A stretch of 42,282 bases of DNA, taken from contig NZ_JAJQYA010000042.1 in NCBI RefSeq assembly GCF_021729155.1, positions 1 to 42,282 of the forward strand. The letters are read 5' to 3'. Shown in pieces: positions 26,930-35,531 of the stretch (position 1 is the first letter of the stretch; each line of letters starts with the position of its first letter). The position numbers were made by a program, and so were the translations under genes. The DNA comes from Membranihabitans marinus (lineage in GTDB: Bacteria; Bacteroidota; Bacteroidia; Chitinophagales; Saprospiraceae). The notes beneath the pieces were generated by a model. It saw only the letters and a program-made list of their open reading frames with translations. It ran no database searches and was not told where the DNA came from.

Positions 26930-28750
26930 ATGAAAAATAGAAATATAATTAACAAATCCCTTCTCCTTTTGGGAGGTATCCTTCTTGGTGGGATGATTAC
27001 TTATTGGATATTGCCTGTGATATCTCAAAAGCAACATGTAGATGGTCATATTCACGGAAATATGGGGGAAGATCTAGATAATGAAACCATTTATACTTGT
27101 AGCATGCATCCTCAGATTCGTCAAAGCGAGCCAGGTCAATGTCCTATTTGTGGGATGGATTTGATACCCTTGGAACAGAACTCCTCTGACGGCGCCGAAG
27201 GATATGGGCTTAAAATGACTCCTGAATCCGTACAAATGGCCAATATTCAGACGGCAATAATAGGTTCGAGTAAGGGGGAAATAGCAGATTCCATTGAAGT
27301 ATATGGACAAATCGTCAACGATGAAACGAAGTCTTCTAGAATAGTCAGTCATTTATCGGGTAGAATTGATAAATTATATGTCAATTATATTGGGGATAAA
27401 GTAAATAAGGGTCAGAGAATTGCTTCGATTTATTCGCCGACATTGATGAGTATCCATCGAGAAATATTAGAGGCTAAAAAGTTGGAAGATATTAGTCCGG
27501 GCTTATTAGAGGCTGCCAAAAATAAATTAAAAGTGATGAATATTTCACAAGCCGTTATAGATCAATTATTAACGACCACAGAGATTCAGTCCTATTATGA
27601 TTTGATGAGTGAACACAGCGGTATCGTAAGCCAAAAAATAATGGCTGAAGGAGATTATGTTTCCCCTGGATCTGTATTATTGGAAGTGAATGATTTGACA
27701 AAAGTATGGGCACATTTTGATGTGTATGAATCCGATCTAGCAAAATTTAAAGTAGGGAGTACTATAGAATTTAAAATTTCGAGTCAGCCCAAGGCAGTTT
27801 ATAAAGCTAGAATATCCTTTATCGATCCTACCATCAATCCACAAACTCGGATTGTCACTGTTAGAGCCGAAATCAATAATTCGGGATTAAATCTAAAACC
27901 CGGTATGTTCTTAAGGGGGAAGGTAAAGCAATATCATAAATCGAGTGGATTGATCGTGCCCACTTCAGCTGTCATGTGGACGGGTAAACGTTCTGTGGTT
28001 TATATAAAAGATCAAACCAGTGTCAGTCCTTCATTCGAATACAGAGAAGTAGAATTGGGTAGTAAAACATCAAAAGGCTACGACATCGTAGGTGGTTTGG
28101 CTCCAGGTGAAGAAGTAGTGGTCAATGGCAGTTTTGTAATAGATGCTGCTGCACAATTGGCCAATAAGTCTAGTATGATGAATAAAAATATAAGTATAAA
28201 GGGCCAGGAAGTAATTCATTCTATACCAGATTATACAGATGAAACTACAGAAGAACATAAAGCAGTATTAAAAAATATGGTTGAGAATTATTTAATAATA
28301 AAGGATGGATTAGTGAAAGATGATGTAAATGCAAGTAGATCAGGAGTACAATTACTGATAAAAACAGTGGAAAATATATCTTTGCCCAAGATAAATAATG
28401 AGGTTTTACTTCATTGGAATAAATCGATAAATGACATCGAAATAAGCTTACAAAAAATGTCGACATCAGATGATTTATCAGAAATCAGAACGCTGTTTGA
28501 AGGTTTATCCAGTTCCCTTATTTACAGTCTAAAGGTGTTTGGTATATCTGAGGGTAAATATTTAATACAACACTGCCCGATGGTCAATAATAATATGGGC
28601 GGAGATTGGTTAAGTATAGATACGGCCATAAGAAATCCATATTACGGAAATGATATGCTCACCTGTGGAGAAAACATAGAGGAGATCGATAAAAATTACC
28701 GATCGAAACATATAAATAATCAAATTTTAAATCAACAACATATTCACTAA
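26930..28750 (+). CDS. cusB: CusB-type periplasmic adaptor with HMBD and DUF3347 domains
   Basis: A 606-residue membrane-fusion protein linking the RND pump to the TolC channel. An N-terminal anchor (about 10-31) is followed by a His-rich linker and a heavy-metal-binding domain (Cys57, Met59, His60, Cys71, Cys74, in CSMHP and [11 protein letters not shown]). The lipoyl, alpha-hairpin and beta-barrel domains run about 110-420 (SGRIDKLYVNYIGDKVNKGQ, GPTxxPxTRxVxVR-like INPQTRIVTVRAEI). A DUF3347 domain occupies about 435-600, with HCPM and GDWLSIDTAIRNPYYG. Such fused CusB proteins are a Bacteroidota form that carries its own Cu(I) acceptor domains. Lies in the cus operon. Confidence 0.95.
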   Translation: MKNRNIINKSLLLLGGILLGGMITYWILPVISQKQHVDGHIHGNMGEDLDNETIYTCSMHPQIRQSEPGQCPICGMDLIPLEQNSSDGAEGYGLKMTPESVQMANIQTAIIGSSKGEIADSIEVYGQIVNDETKSSRIVSHLSGRIDKLYVNYIGDKVNKGQRIASIYSPTLMSIHREILEAKKLEDISPGLLEAAKNKLKVMNISQAVIDQLLTTTEIQSYYDLMSEHSGIVSQKIMAEGDYVSPGSVLLEVNDLTKVWAHFDVYESDLAKFKVGSTIEFKISSQPKAVYKARISFIDPTINPQTRIVTVRAEINNSGLNLKPGMFLRGKVKQYHKSSGLIVPTSAVMWTGKRSVVYIKDQTSVSPSFEYREVELGSKTSKGYDIVGGLAPGEEVVVNGSFVIDAAAQLANKSSMMNKNISIKGQEVIHSIPDYTDETTEEHKAVLKNMVENYLIIKDGLVKDDVNASRSGVQLLIKTVENISLPKINNEVLLHWNKSINDIEISLQKMSTSDDLSEIRTLFEGLSSSLIYSLKVFGISEGKYLIQHCPMVNNNMGGDWLSIDTAIRNPYYGNDMLTCGENIEEIDKNYRSKHINNQILNQQHIH

Positions 28751-28766
28751 TCAAAAAATAAAAAAG

Positions 28767-29015
28767 ATGAAACAGTTAAAATCAATCGCCATTGCAGTAC
28801 TATTTATGACAACTCCATTGTTGTTTAATGCTTGTGCCGACTCTAGTAAAAAAACAGAATCAACTGAAGAATCAGCCGAACAAGGAAAAGAATTTACCTC
28901 TGCATATGTATGTCCTATGCATTGTGAAGGTAGTGGTAGTGAAGAGCCTGGCAAATGTCCGAGCTGTGGAATGGCTTATGTAGAAAAACACGATCACAAC
29001 GGTCACGCCCACTAA
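28767..29015 (+). CDS. Small metal-binding lipoprotein with HMBD domain
   Basis: An 82-residue lipoprotein: signal peptide, lipobox LFNAC with Cys23, an acidic Ser/Glu linker, one heavy-metal-binding domain (Cys49, Met51, His52, Cys53, Cys64, Cys67), and a His-rich tail HDHNGHAH. Its CPMHCEG motif has a Cys where most HMBDs have Pro, the same variant as the first HMBD of CopA. It is the last gene of the cus operon, 16 bases after cusB. I infer a periplasmic copper scavenger or a donor to CusB. Confidence 0.85.
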   Translation: MKQLKSIAIAVLFMTTPLLFNACADSSKKTESTEESAEQGKEFTSAYVCPMHCEGSGSEEPGKCPSCGMAYVEKHDHNGHAH

Positions 29016-29134
29016 ACGAAAAGAAGAGAGAATATCGATTATTGAAATAAAGGTGGATATTTTATACCCATTGTGTTTATATAAATGAATGCGAATATTC
29101 AATGATCTTATTTAACTCAGAGAATTCAAAGATC

Positions 29135-29171
29135 AAAGCGAAGATCGTTCATGTACAATGATCTTCGCTTT
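29135..29171 (+). terminator. Terminator of the cus operon
   Basis: Perfect 12-bp arms AAAGCGAAGATC and GATCTTCGCTTT with a 13-base loop, followed by a short T run, 120 bases after the last cus gene. Confidence 0.8.
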
Positions 29172-29258
29172 TGTGTAGAGGTAAAAGTATTCTTAAAATA
29201 GGGCTTGATTTATTGGGACAACCAAAAAAAACCTATCATTGTCATTAAAATAACTAGC

Positions 29259-29570
29259 ATGAAATATTTGACGAATAATATTGGCCGATTGAGGCTTATA
29301 GGATTTTTAGAAGGCAGTTCACTACTGATTTTACTTTTTATTGCAATGCCGTTAAAATACGTTTGGGATCGACCATTGATGGTGGAATACGTAGGTATGG
29401 CACATGGTCTGTTATTTATTGCTTTTGTAGTATTATGTTTGGTGGTGGCTATGGAGTATAAGTGGTCGTTTTTCAAAAAAACACTTTGGGTTTTGGTTTC
29501 CTCATTTATTCCATTTGGTACTTTTTATATTGACCATAAGATCTTGAAGTCAGAGGTTGTAAATAATTGA
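29259..29570 (+). CDS. DUF3817 domain membrane protein
   Basis: A 103-residue membrane protein with three hydrophobic segments. GRLRLIGFLEGSSLLILLFIAMPLKY and VGMAHGLLFIAF are the conserved parts of DUF3817, and SFIPFGTFYIDHKIL closes it as in relatives. The function is unknown. I chose the ATG at 29259 rather than 29205 because the family begins just before the GRLR segment and the upstream 18 residues have no counterpart. It appears to be a single gene after the cus terminator. Confidence 0.85.
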   Translation: MKYLTNNIGRLRLIGFLEGSSLLILLFIAMPLKYVWDRPLMVEYVGMAHGLLFIAFVVLCLVVAMEYKWSFFKKTLWVLVSSFIPFGTFYIDHKILKSEVVNN

Positions 29571-29625
29571 AATATAGTGCTTTAATTCGTATTTAATATT
29601 AAACTTTAATATATATGGTTGTTGT

Positions 29626-29633
29626 TAATTTTG
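29626..29633 (+). promoter_or_regulatory. Putative -7 box of the sirtuin gene
   Basis: TAATTTTG fits TAnnTTTG and would start a transcript with a leader of about 80 bases. AAAGGAG just before the ATG at 29719 is one of the few good Shine-Dalgarno sequences in the window. Confidence 0.35.
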
Positions 29634-29718
29634 TAAAAAAGGAGGTTTTATAGTTTTTTATAAAATTTGTTATCCATAATAGTATTGTGATTTTTTAGAA
29701 TCATATTTAATAAAGGAG

Positions 29719-30420
29719 ATGAAAAATTTAGTTGTCATTACTGGAGCAGGGATGAGTGCTGAGAGTGGGCTTAAAACATTTCGAGGCAGCGATGGTCTTT
29801 GGGAAGGATATGATGTTATGTCGGTAGCATCTATTGACGGATTTAGGTCCAATCCTTCTTTGGTTTATGAATTTTACAATGCTCGACGAAGACAGTTAAA
29901 AACGGTGAAACCCAATCCATGTCATCGATTTTTATCTGAATTACAACAGGAATACAAGGTCAATATAATTACTCAAAATGTTGATGATTTACACGAACGC
30001 GGGGGCAGTAAAGATATTTTACATTTACACGGTGAATTGCTAAAAGTGCGGACACTAAATCATCCCAGTATAATATATGAATGGTCCGATGATTTAAATG
30101 CTGAAGATCTGAGTCCAGATGGTCATAGACTTCGTCCACATATAGTATGGTTTGGAGAAGAAGTACCTTTAATTCAAAGGGCTGGAGATATATGTAGTCA
30201 AGCTGATATTTGTATGATAATTGGTACCTCTTTACAGGTTTATCCAGCCGCTGGTCTAATCGATTATTTACCTTCTAATACCCCTATTATATACGTGGAT
30301 CCGATGCCCAGTGCCAATCATTCTCTTTTAAACCAACACTCATTTTTAACCACAATTGAAGATACCGCAGTAAATGCTATTCCTCGTATTCGAAATATAT
30401 TAAGAAAGCTTAAAACTTAA
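29719..30420 (+). CDS. cobB: Sir2-family NAD-dependent protein deacylase lacking the zinc cysteines
   Basis: A 233-residue sirtuin that removes acyl groups from lysine using NAD. Visible motifs: GAGMSAESGL (9-18) and FRG for NAD binding, TQNVDDLHERGG (85-96), catalytic His104 in LHG, RPHIVWFGE, and GTSLQVYPAAG. Tyr53 and Arg56 form the YxxR pair that in CobB and SIRT5 recognises succinyl and malonyl lysine, so it is probably a desuccinylase. The zinc module between His104 and the RPHIVWFGE strand has no Cys at all, where most sirtuins have four. Cys-less forms are common among Bacteroidota. A single gene with a strong SD. Confidence 0.93.
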   Translation: MKNLVVITGAGMSAESGLKTFRGSDGLWEGYDVMSVASIDGFRSNPSLVYEFYNARRRQLKTVKPNPCHRFLSELQQEYKVNIITQNVDDLHERGGSKDILHLHGELLKVRTLNHPSIIYEWSDDLNAEDLSPDGHRLRPHIVWFGEEVPLIQRAGDICSQADICMIIGTSLQVYPAAGLIDYLPSNTPIIYVDPMPSANHSLLNQHSFLTTIEDTAVNAIPRIRNILRKLKT

Positions 30421-30492
30421 CAAGGTTTCTCTGAATTTTAAGTCGGATTACCAGAATAGAATCCATATTATTTGGTTAATTTGCACCCTCTT

Positions 30493-30512
30493 ATACCAAA
30501 GGCATTTGGTAT
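30493..30512 (+). promoter_or_regulatory. 20-base palindrome upstream of the DinB gene
   Basis: ATACCAAA and TTTGGTAT pair perfectly around GGCA, 30 bases before the ATG at 30543. It has no T run, so a terminator is unlikely; an operator or a leader hairpin is possible. Confidence 0.4.
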
Positions 30513-30542
30513 TAATCAATTATAAATTAAAATCGAAATAAA

Positions 30543-31004
30543 ATGTCGGATCAGTTTGATGTGCTTTACAATGTCAGAGTTAGTTTGTTGAAAATTGTCG
30601 ATGGTTTAACCCTAGATCAAATCAATAAAATCCCCCCGGGATTTAATAACAATATAGCTTGGAATTTTGCACATTTGGTGGTGACTCAGCAGCTGTTGTG
30701 TTATAAGTTATCGGGAAATCAATGTCTCGTCGATGAAGATTTAATCAATCAGTATAGGAAAGGGAGTAAACCAAGTACTGATCAGCCAATGACAATGGAA
30801 TCCTGGGAACAATGGAAGGAATGGTTTTTAGCCCATGTAGAAGTACTGAAAAAGGATTATGATTCGGGCCAATTCAAAGCTTATAATACATATACTACTA
30901 GTGCGGGAGTGACATTAGACAGTATTGAAAAAGCCGTCGAATTCAACAATTTTCATGAAGGCATTCACACTGGCTATATACAAGCCTTAAAGAGATGTAT
31001 ATAA
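30543..31004 (+). CDS. DinB family protein
   Basis: A 153-residue four-helix-bundle protein of the DinB/YfiT superfamily. The three metal-binding His positions are visible: NFAHLVVTQ in the second helix, and HEGIHTGYI near the C-terminus, where HxxxH is typical. Proteins of this type are often thiol-dependent transferases, but the substrate here is unknown. It is followed by another DinB-fold gene (DUF1569), separated by 181 bases. Confidence 0.85.
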   Translation: MSDQFDVLYNVRVSLLKIVDGLTLDQINKIPPGFNNNIAWNFAHLVVTQQLLCYKLSGNQCLVDEDLINQYRKGSKPSTDQPMTMESWEQWKEWFLAHVEVLKKDYDSGQFKAYNTYTTSAGVTLDSIEKAVEFNNFHEGIHTGYIQALKRCI

Positions 31005-31185
31005 TTGAATTTATAATCAACGATATTATTGCGATTTATTTGAATGGATAAGGAGTAATTATATTTGAGAGATAAGGCTAAATCTTCGGTTTTGACCTAG
31101 TTTAACATTAAATATTCTCACAATATTAACCGTTAATTATAAAATTCAGTTATCATCATAGAGATAACCACCAAAAACATATAAA

Positions 31186-31638
31186 ATGAAAAACATATTT
31201 GAAGAATCTGTAACTAAAGAAGTCATTGAGCGTATTAATCAATTGACGAATGACAGTCAACCGATTTGGGGAAAAATGAATGTCGGACAAATGTTGGCTC
31301 ACTGTAATGTAATGTACGAGATGGTTTATGATAATATCCATCCTAAGGCCAAAGGGTTTAAAAAACTTTTACTAAAATTATTCGTAAAACCAATGGTAGT
31401 CGGACCTGCACCATATAAGCGAAATTTAAGAACAGCTCCAGCTTTTTTAATCACTGATGAAAGAGATTTTGAAACCGAAAAAAACAGACTCATCAAATAT
31501 TTGGAAGATACTCAAGCTTTAGGCGGCAGATATTTTCATATGAAGGAGTCCAACTCCTTCGGTTTTCTTACCGAAAATGAATGGAATGTAATGTTTTATA
31601 AACATATCGATCATCATTTACAGCAATTTGGTGTTTGA
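31186..31638 (+). CDS. DUF1569 family protein (DinB-like fold)
   Basis: A 150-residue protein matching DUF1569, a DinB-like four-helix family: IWGKMNVGQMLAHCNVMYEM contains the conserved WGKM..QMLAHC core, and WNVMFYKHIDHHLQQFGV supplies the C-terminal His cluster. The function is unknown and metal binding is inferred from the His residues. A strong hairpin follows directly, so it is the end of its transcript. Confidence 0.88.
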   Translation: MKNIFEESVTKEVIERINQLTNDSQPIWGKMNVGQMLAHCNVMYEMVYDNIHPKAKGFKKLLLKLFVKPMVVGPAPYKRNLRTAPAFLITDERDFETEKNRLIKYLEDTQALGGRYFHMKESNSFGFLTENEWNVMFYKHIDHHLQQFGV

Positions 31639-31667
31639 TCGAATTATCGATAGAGAGGTAGTAAAAT

Positions 31668-31698
31668 AAAAGCGGGTTTAAATCATAAGCTCGCTTTT
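31668..31698 (+). terminator. Terminator after the DUF1569 gene
   Basis: AAAGCGGGTTTA pairs with TAAGCTCGCTTT, with two G-T pairs, around a short loop. A T run follows. It lies about 30 bases after the stop. Confidence 0.8.
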
Positions 31699-31875
31699 TT
31701 TACTTTATGCCCAATGAATGCATAATTGACGGTTATCTTTTAATTTTTTTTCGATAGGGACATGACTAAAAGACAATTTACAGCATCTAGTTGTTCTTAA
31801 AATCTATATTACTCAGGCATTAAAAATTTATTGTAGTTATATATAATGATGGAAGTCAGTATTCAATAATAAATT

Positions 31876-31883
31876 TAACTTTG
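31876..31883 (+). promoter_or_regulatory. -7 box of the phnA gene
   Basis: TAACTTTG matches TAnnTTTG exactly, 32 bases before the ATG at 31915. No clear -33 element was found. Confidence 0.5.
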
Positions 31884-31914
31884 TATTTTTTTTAGAAAAT
31901 ATGATATATAAAAC

Positions 31915-32493
31915 ATGAGTTTAGAACAAGATCTTAAGACGAGAAGTCAAGGAAAATGTGAATTGTGTACGGCTTCTGAAGAATTGTATATTTATTCGGT
32001 ACCCCCTGCTGAGGATGAAGATATTGATAATACTGTATATGTATGCGGGACTTGTAAGGAGCAAATTGAAGATGAAACTAAGGTGGATGCCAATCATTGG
32101 AGGTGTTTGAATGATACCATGTGGAGTACTGTACCGGCGGTTCAGGTATTGGCTTGGAGAATGTTGCAACAACTGAGAGGTGAAGGTTGGCCTTTGGATC
32201 TATTGGATATGTTGTATTTGGATGAAGAAACTTTGAATTGGGCTCAAGCTTTGGGAGGAGCTGAAGATGGAGAAGAGATCAAACATGTCGATAGCAATGG
32301 TGTGGTATTGGAAGCTGGTGATACCGTGACATTGATCAAAGATTTGGCCGTTAAGGGTTCTAGTTTAGTAGCCAAACGAGGGACTGCAGTACGTAGAATT
32401 TCATTGGTACACGACAATGCGGAACATATTGAAGGAAAAGTTGATGGTCAAACCATTGTAATTTTAACAAAGTTTGTCAAGAAATCAAAGTAG
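31915..32493 (+). CDS. PhnA domain protein
   Basis: A 192-residue soluble protein of the PhnA/YjdM family. An N-terminal zinc ribbon has Cys15, Cys18, Cys44 and Cys47 (CELC and CGTC), and the C-terminal part (about 120-190) is the PhnA beta domain with DSNGVVLEAGDTVTLIKDLAVKGSS and a final VILTKFVKK. The middle helix segment NHWRCLNDTMWSTVPAVQVLAWRML is typical of the longer Bacteroidota form. Despite the name, no role in phosphonate breakdown is established. It is a single gene with its own promoter. Confidence 0.9.
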   Translation: MSLEQDLKTRSQGKCELCTASEELYIYSVPPAEDEDIDNTVYVCGTCKEQIEDETKVDANHWRCLNDTMWSTVPAVQVLAWRMLQQLRGEGWPLDLLDMLYLDEETLNWAQALGGAEDGEEIKHVDSNGVVLEAGDTVTLIKDLAVKGSSLVAKRGTAVRRISLVHDNAEHIEGKVDGQTIVILTKFVKKSK

Positions 32494-32561
32494 CTAGCTG
32501 TTACCTTTATTGTATATGGGAAATAATGGATGGAGACTTAGGATGAATCTTCCTTAATTTA

Positions 32562-32619
32562 TTTGCAATAATGTTGCAAAACATTAGAAAATCAAATATA
32601 TTTGCAACCATATTGCAGT
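32562..32619 (+). promoter_or_regulatory. Two Fur/Zur-type operators over the merC promoter
   Basis: TTTGCAA-TAATG-TTGCAAA (32562-32580) is a perfect 7-5-7 palindrome. A second copy, TTTGCAA-CCATA-TTGCAGT, lies at 32601-32619. Between them, TATATTTG at 32597-32604 is an exact -7 box, with a TTG of the first operator 20 bases upstream as -33. So each operator covers one promoter element. The gene's family and the repeat type suggest a Fur-family zinc regulator; which one is inference. Confidence 0.75.
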
Positions 32620-32656
32620 CAGCATCGTTTGTTGTTTAGAAATATAAAATATATAC

Positions 32657-33079
32657 ATGCTAAAAAGGAAATCTGATATTATTGGCATATTAATTACTGG
32701 TTTATGTGCTGTGCATTGCGCGGCCACACCGGTTTTGTTTACGGTATTGCCCGTTATTGGATCGGCTTCTGTTGATGGTCATGGACACAGTCATGATACT
32801 TGGTGGTGGCGAGGATTAGATTTTGTTTTTTTATTGGTAGGATTTTTTGCTATTCGCTATTCTACTCGACATAAGACCAATAGACTTATGATTATCTTGT
32901 TTTGGTCTGCTTGGGTTTTATTGGCTATAGGTCTGGTTCTTCAGAGGATGCACCATCCGATCGGTAGCTTTTTGATGTATGGTTCTTCTGCCCTATTAAT
33001 CCTTACCCATTTATTTAATTATTTGATTGCTTCATCCAAGAATTGGAAACCACAACAGGTGAAAGGGCATTTCGAGTAA
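32657..33079 (+). CDS. MerC domain membrane protein
   Basis: A 140-residue inner membrane protein with four transmembrane segments. The first has the MerC Cys pair, Cys17 and Cys21, in GLCAVHCAATP, and the loop after the second half of the pair is His-rich (DGHGHSHD, 41-48). MerC proteins import mercury in mer operons, but chromosomal Bacteroidota copies sit under Fur/Zur control without merA or merR, as here, and are more likely zinc-related. The transcription start predicted from the -7 box gives a leader of about 45 bases. It converges on pbpC. Confidence 0.88.
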   Translation: MLKRKSDIIGILITGLCAVHCAATPVLFTVLPVIGSASVDGHGHSHDTWWWRGLDFVFLLVGFFAIRYSTRHKTNRLMIILFWSAWVLLAIGLVLQRMHHPIGSFLMYGSSALLILTHLFNYLIASSKNWKPQQVKGHFE

Positions 33080-33190
33080 TTCAAACATAATCCATGGAAT
33101 AATTGCCTCTTTAATTTGTGATAAATAGTTTATAATTATTTTGTTATGTGTAATGGTTTTAGACTATGCCATGCATGAATTATTCCTCAA

Positions 33191-35506
33191 TTATTTTTCT
33201 ATAAATTCTACGGATTGACTAATGGTATTTCCCCATTCGTCCACCAGTGTAAGCACTTGTTTTCCTGGACGTCTTATTATTTCCATTTTATGTTCATCCC
33301 TTGTTTGTCCTAAATAATCGTGATCTATATACCAATAGATCGTCGTGTTAGGTATTCTATGAACTACTTCAAAAATGGACGGACTCAAAGAACCATCTAG
33401 GGTTTTAGGGATAAATATTTTACTGTTGATTTTGGGATAAACCAATTCCATATTACGGTCCATACTATGCATACAATCTTCATGAAATCTGGGAATGGAT
33501 TTATAATTTGGGTGTTTGGCTTTGTAATAATATTCCTCAATTCTAGGTAGAATAAAGTAATTGACTTTCTCCATTGCTGCTATTGGATAACAATGGCTAT
33601 TGACTCGATATTGTAAGGTAGAATCAAGAAATATTTGTTGATGAAATGGACATTGATCCAATTGATTGGATGGATAGGATATCTCTGATTTATGGGTATG
33701 AGAACAATACGGTCCGGCTCGATATCCACTTTCACTACATACATCAATAGAAATGTACCCAGAATGGGGTTTCGAAAACCAAGTCGTTGCAGGTAACATT
33801 GACCAAACATTAAACATAATTGGAGCGGCAACTTGTATGCCTGTTAATCCTGGGCGGCCTTCACCATCTGCATTTCCAGCCCACACTCCTACCACATATT
33901 CAGGGGTTAATCCAATGGCCCAAGCATCTCGTTGACCAAAGCTAGTGCCGGTTTTCCAAGCAATTTTTTTAGAGGAATCAAAAATATTCCATGCTCCTTC
34001 AGCATCTGGACGCTCTAAGCCGGTCAGGATTTCCATCAATTGGTAAATCGAAAAAGCGGAATAAGATGGCAATTCATATTCCTCTACATTCGGTTGTGCA
34101 TTTATATAAGTTGGTTTATTGATCTTTTGGCCGTTTAATTTTCTAGCCATCATAGCATAAGCTTGACATAATTCCCATAAACTGGATTCTGCACCACCCA
34201 ATATCAAGGATAGTCCGTAATGATCTGGGCCCTTATCTATGGAAGTTAGTTCTAACTCCTCTAATTTATTGCAAAAAATAGGGGTTCCATATTCTTGAAG
34301 CAATCTCACAGCTGGTATATTCAATGATCTGGTCAATGCATCTTGTGCTGTGACTGCACCGTCAAATTTCCTATTGAAATTCTGTGGAACATATCCAGAT
34401 ATCCTAGTCGGAATATCGGCAACCAAGGTTTCAGGAAGTATTTTACCTCGATCAAGTAGAGCTCCATATAAAAAAGGTTTAAGCGTACTTCCCGTACTTC
34501 TCAAAGATTGGATAATATCTACATTTCTTCCACTGTCAGGGTGTTTACAATTGGTATTGCCCACATAACTAATGACGGTATTGTTTTTAATGTCAAGGAC
34601 CAATACAGCGGCGTTGTGTACATGGTTTTGAGACAATTGCTGGTGGTATCCATCCAGTAATTGGTTGATATTACTTTGTAAAGTTCTGTTTATTGTAGAT
34701 GTTATTTGTTGACCAGCAGTTCCATTTTTCATGGCATATTGTAGTAAATGTGGGGTGAATTGCGGTAGCGGAAATGGTTTTTGTGGCAGTTCTTCGGCTA
34801 AAGCTAATTCGTAGGTTACCCTATCCATTTCACCATTTTGATAGAGCTTATTTAATAGTCGATTCCTTTTCTGCAGCAGGGCAGTTTGGTTCTTACCGGG
34901 AAATATCAATGATGGTGCATTGGGCAGGACAGCAAGGCTGGCCGCCTCTGCCCATGAAAGGTACCGTGGTTCACGACCAAAATATCGCCAAGACGCTGCA
35001 GATATACCTACGACATTGCCCCCAAATGGTGCATGAGAAGCATATAATTTTAGTATCTCAGTCTTCGTGTACTGAAATTCCAATTTAATAGCTAAGACAA
35101 TTTCTATTAATTTTTCTACATAAGTTCTCGGCTTATTTTCACGAGATAATCTAACCAGTTGCATAGTGATGGTACTGGCACCACGTTTAATTGAAGATTC
35201 TTTTAAATTGGTAACTATTGCTTTTATAAAAGAAATAGGATTGACACCAGGATGGTAAAAAAAATACTCATCTTCAAAATATCGAAGCGCAGTTATATAT
35301 TGACTTGGTAAACTGTCAATTTCTGGGAACCTCCACTGACCGTCAGAAGCAATTTTTGCGGCTAACAATCTGCCATCAACATCGGTGATCACTGTGGCAT
35401 GAGGTTGATTAAAAAGAGGACGTTTAATCGATATCCACACAAGGATAACCAGGAATAATACTCCTGCTATCACTAGTCTTTTACTGCTGTATTTCCCCCT
35501 ATTCAA
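33191..35506 (-). CDS. pbpC: Penicillin-binding protein 1C (bifunctional peptidoglycan synthase)
   Basis: A 771-residue class A PBP. A membrane anchor (10-27) is followed by a glycosyltransferase family 51 domain with catalytic Glu78 in FEDEYFFYHPG and RGASTITMQLVRL. The transpeptidase domain has Ser340-xx-Lys343 (STLK), SLN (394-396) and KTG (518-520). The C-terminal part (about 690-770) is the BiPBP_C domain typical of PBP1C. It lies 25 bases after the alpha-2-macroglobulin gene, the same partnership as yfhM-pbpC in E. coli. The pair is thought to detect protease damage and repair the wall. It shows no unusual residues. Confidence 0.96.
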   Translation of the reverse strand: MNRGKYSSKRLVIAGVLFLVILVWISIKRPLFNQPHATVITDVDGRLLAAKIASDGQWRFPEIDSLPSQYITALRYFEDEYFFYHPGVNPISFIKAIVTNLKESSIKRGASTITMQLVRLSRENKPRTYVEKLIEIVLAIKLEFQYTKTEILKLYASHAPFGGNVVGISAASWRYFGREPRYLSWAEAASLAVLPNAPSLIFPGKNQTALLQKRNRLLNKLYQNGEMDRVTYELALAEELPQKPFPLPQFTPHLLQYAMKNGTAGQQITSTINRTLQSNINQLLDGYHQQLSQNHVHNAAVLVLDIKNNTVISYVGNTNCKHPDSGRNVDIIQSLRSTGSTLKPFLYGALLDRGKILPETLVADIPTRISGYVPQNFNRKFDGAVTAQDALTRSLNIPAVRLLQEYGTPIFCNKLEELELTSIDKGPDHYGLSLILGGAESSLWELCQAYAMMARKLNGQKINKPTYINAQPNVEEYELPSYSAFSIYQLMEILTGLERPDAEGAWNIFDSSKKIAWKTGTSFGQRDAWAIGLTPEYVVGVWAGNADGEGRPGLTGIQVAAPIMFNVWSMLPATTWFSKPHSGYISIDVCSESGYRAGPYCSHTHKSEISYPSNQLDQCPFHQQIFLDSTLQYRVNSHCYPIAAMEKVNYFILPRIEEYYYKAKHPNYKSIPRFHEDCMHSMDRNMELVYPKINSKIFIPKTLDGSLSPSIFEVVHRIPNTTIYWYIDHDYLGQTRDEHKMEIIRRPGKQVLTLVDEWGNTISQSVEFIEK

Positions 35507-35531
35507 ATTGTATAGAATTTATTCAAAAACC

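Noticed and set aside
32657-33079. Mercury resistance operon
   Set aside because: Only a MerC-type protein is present; no merR, merA, merT or merP lies nearby, and the operators are of Fur/Zur type.
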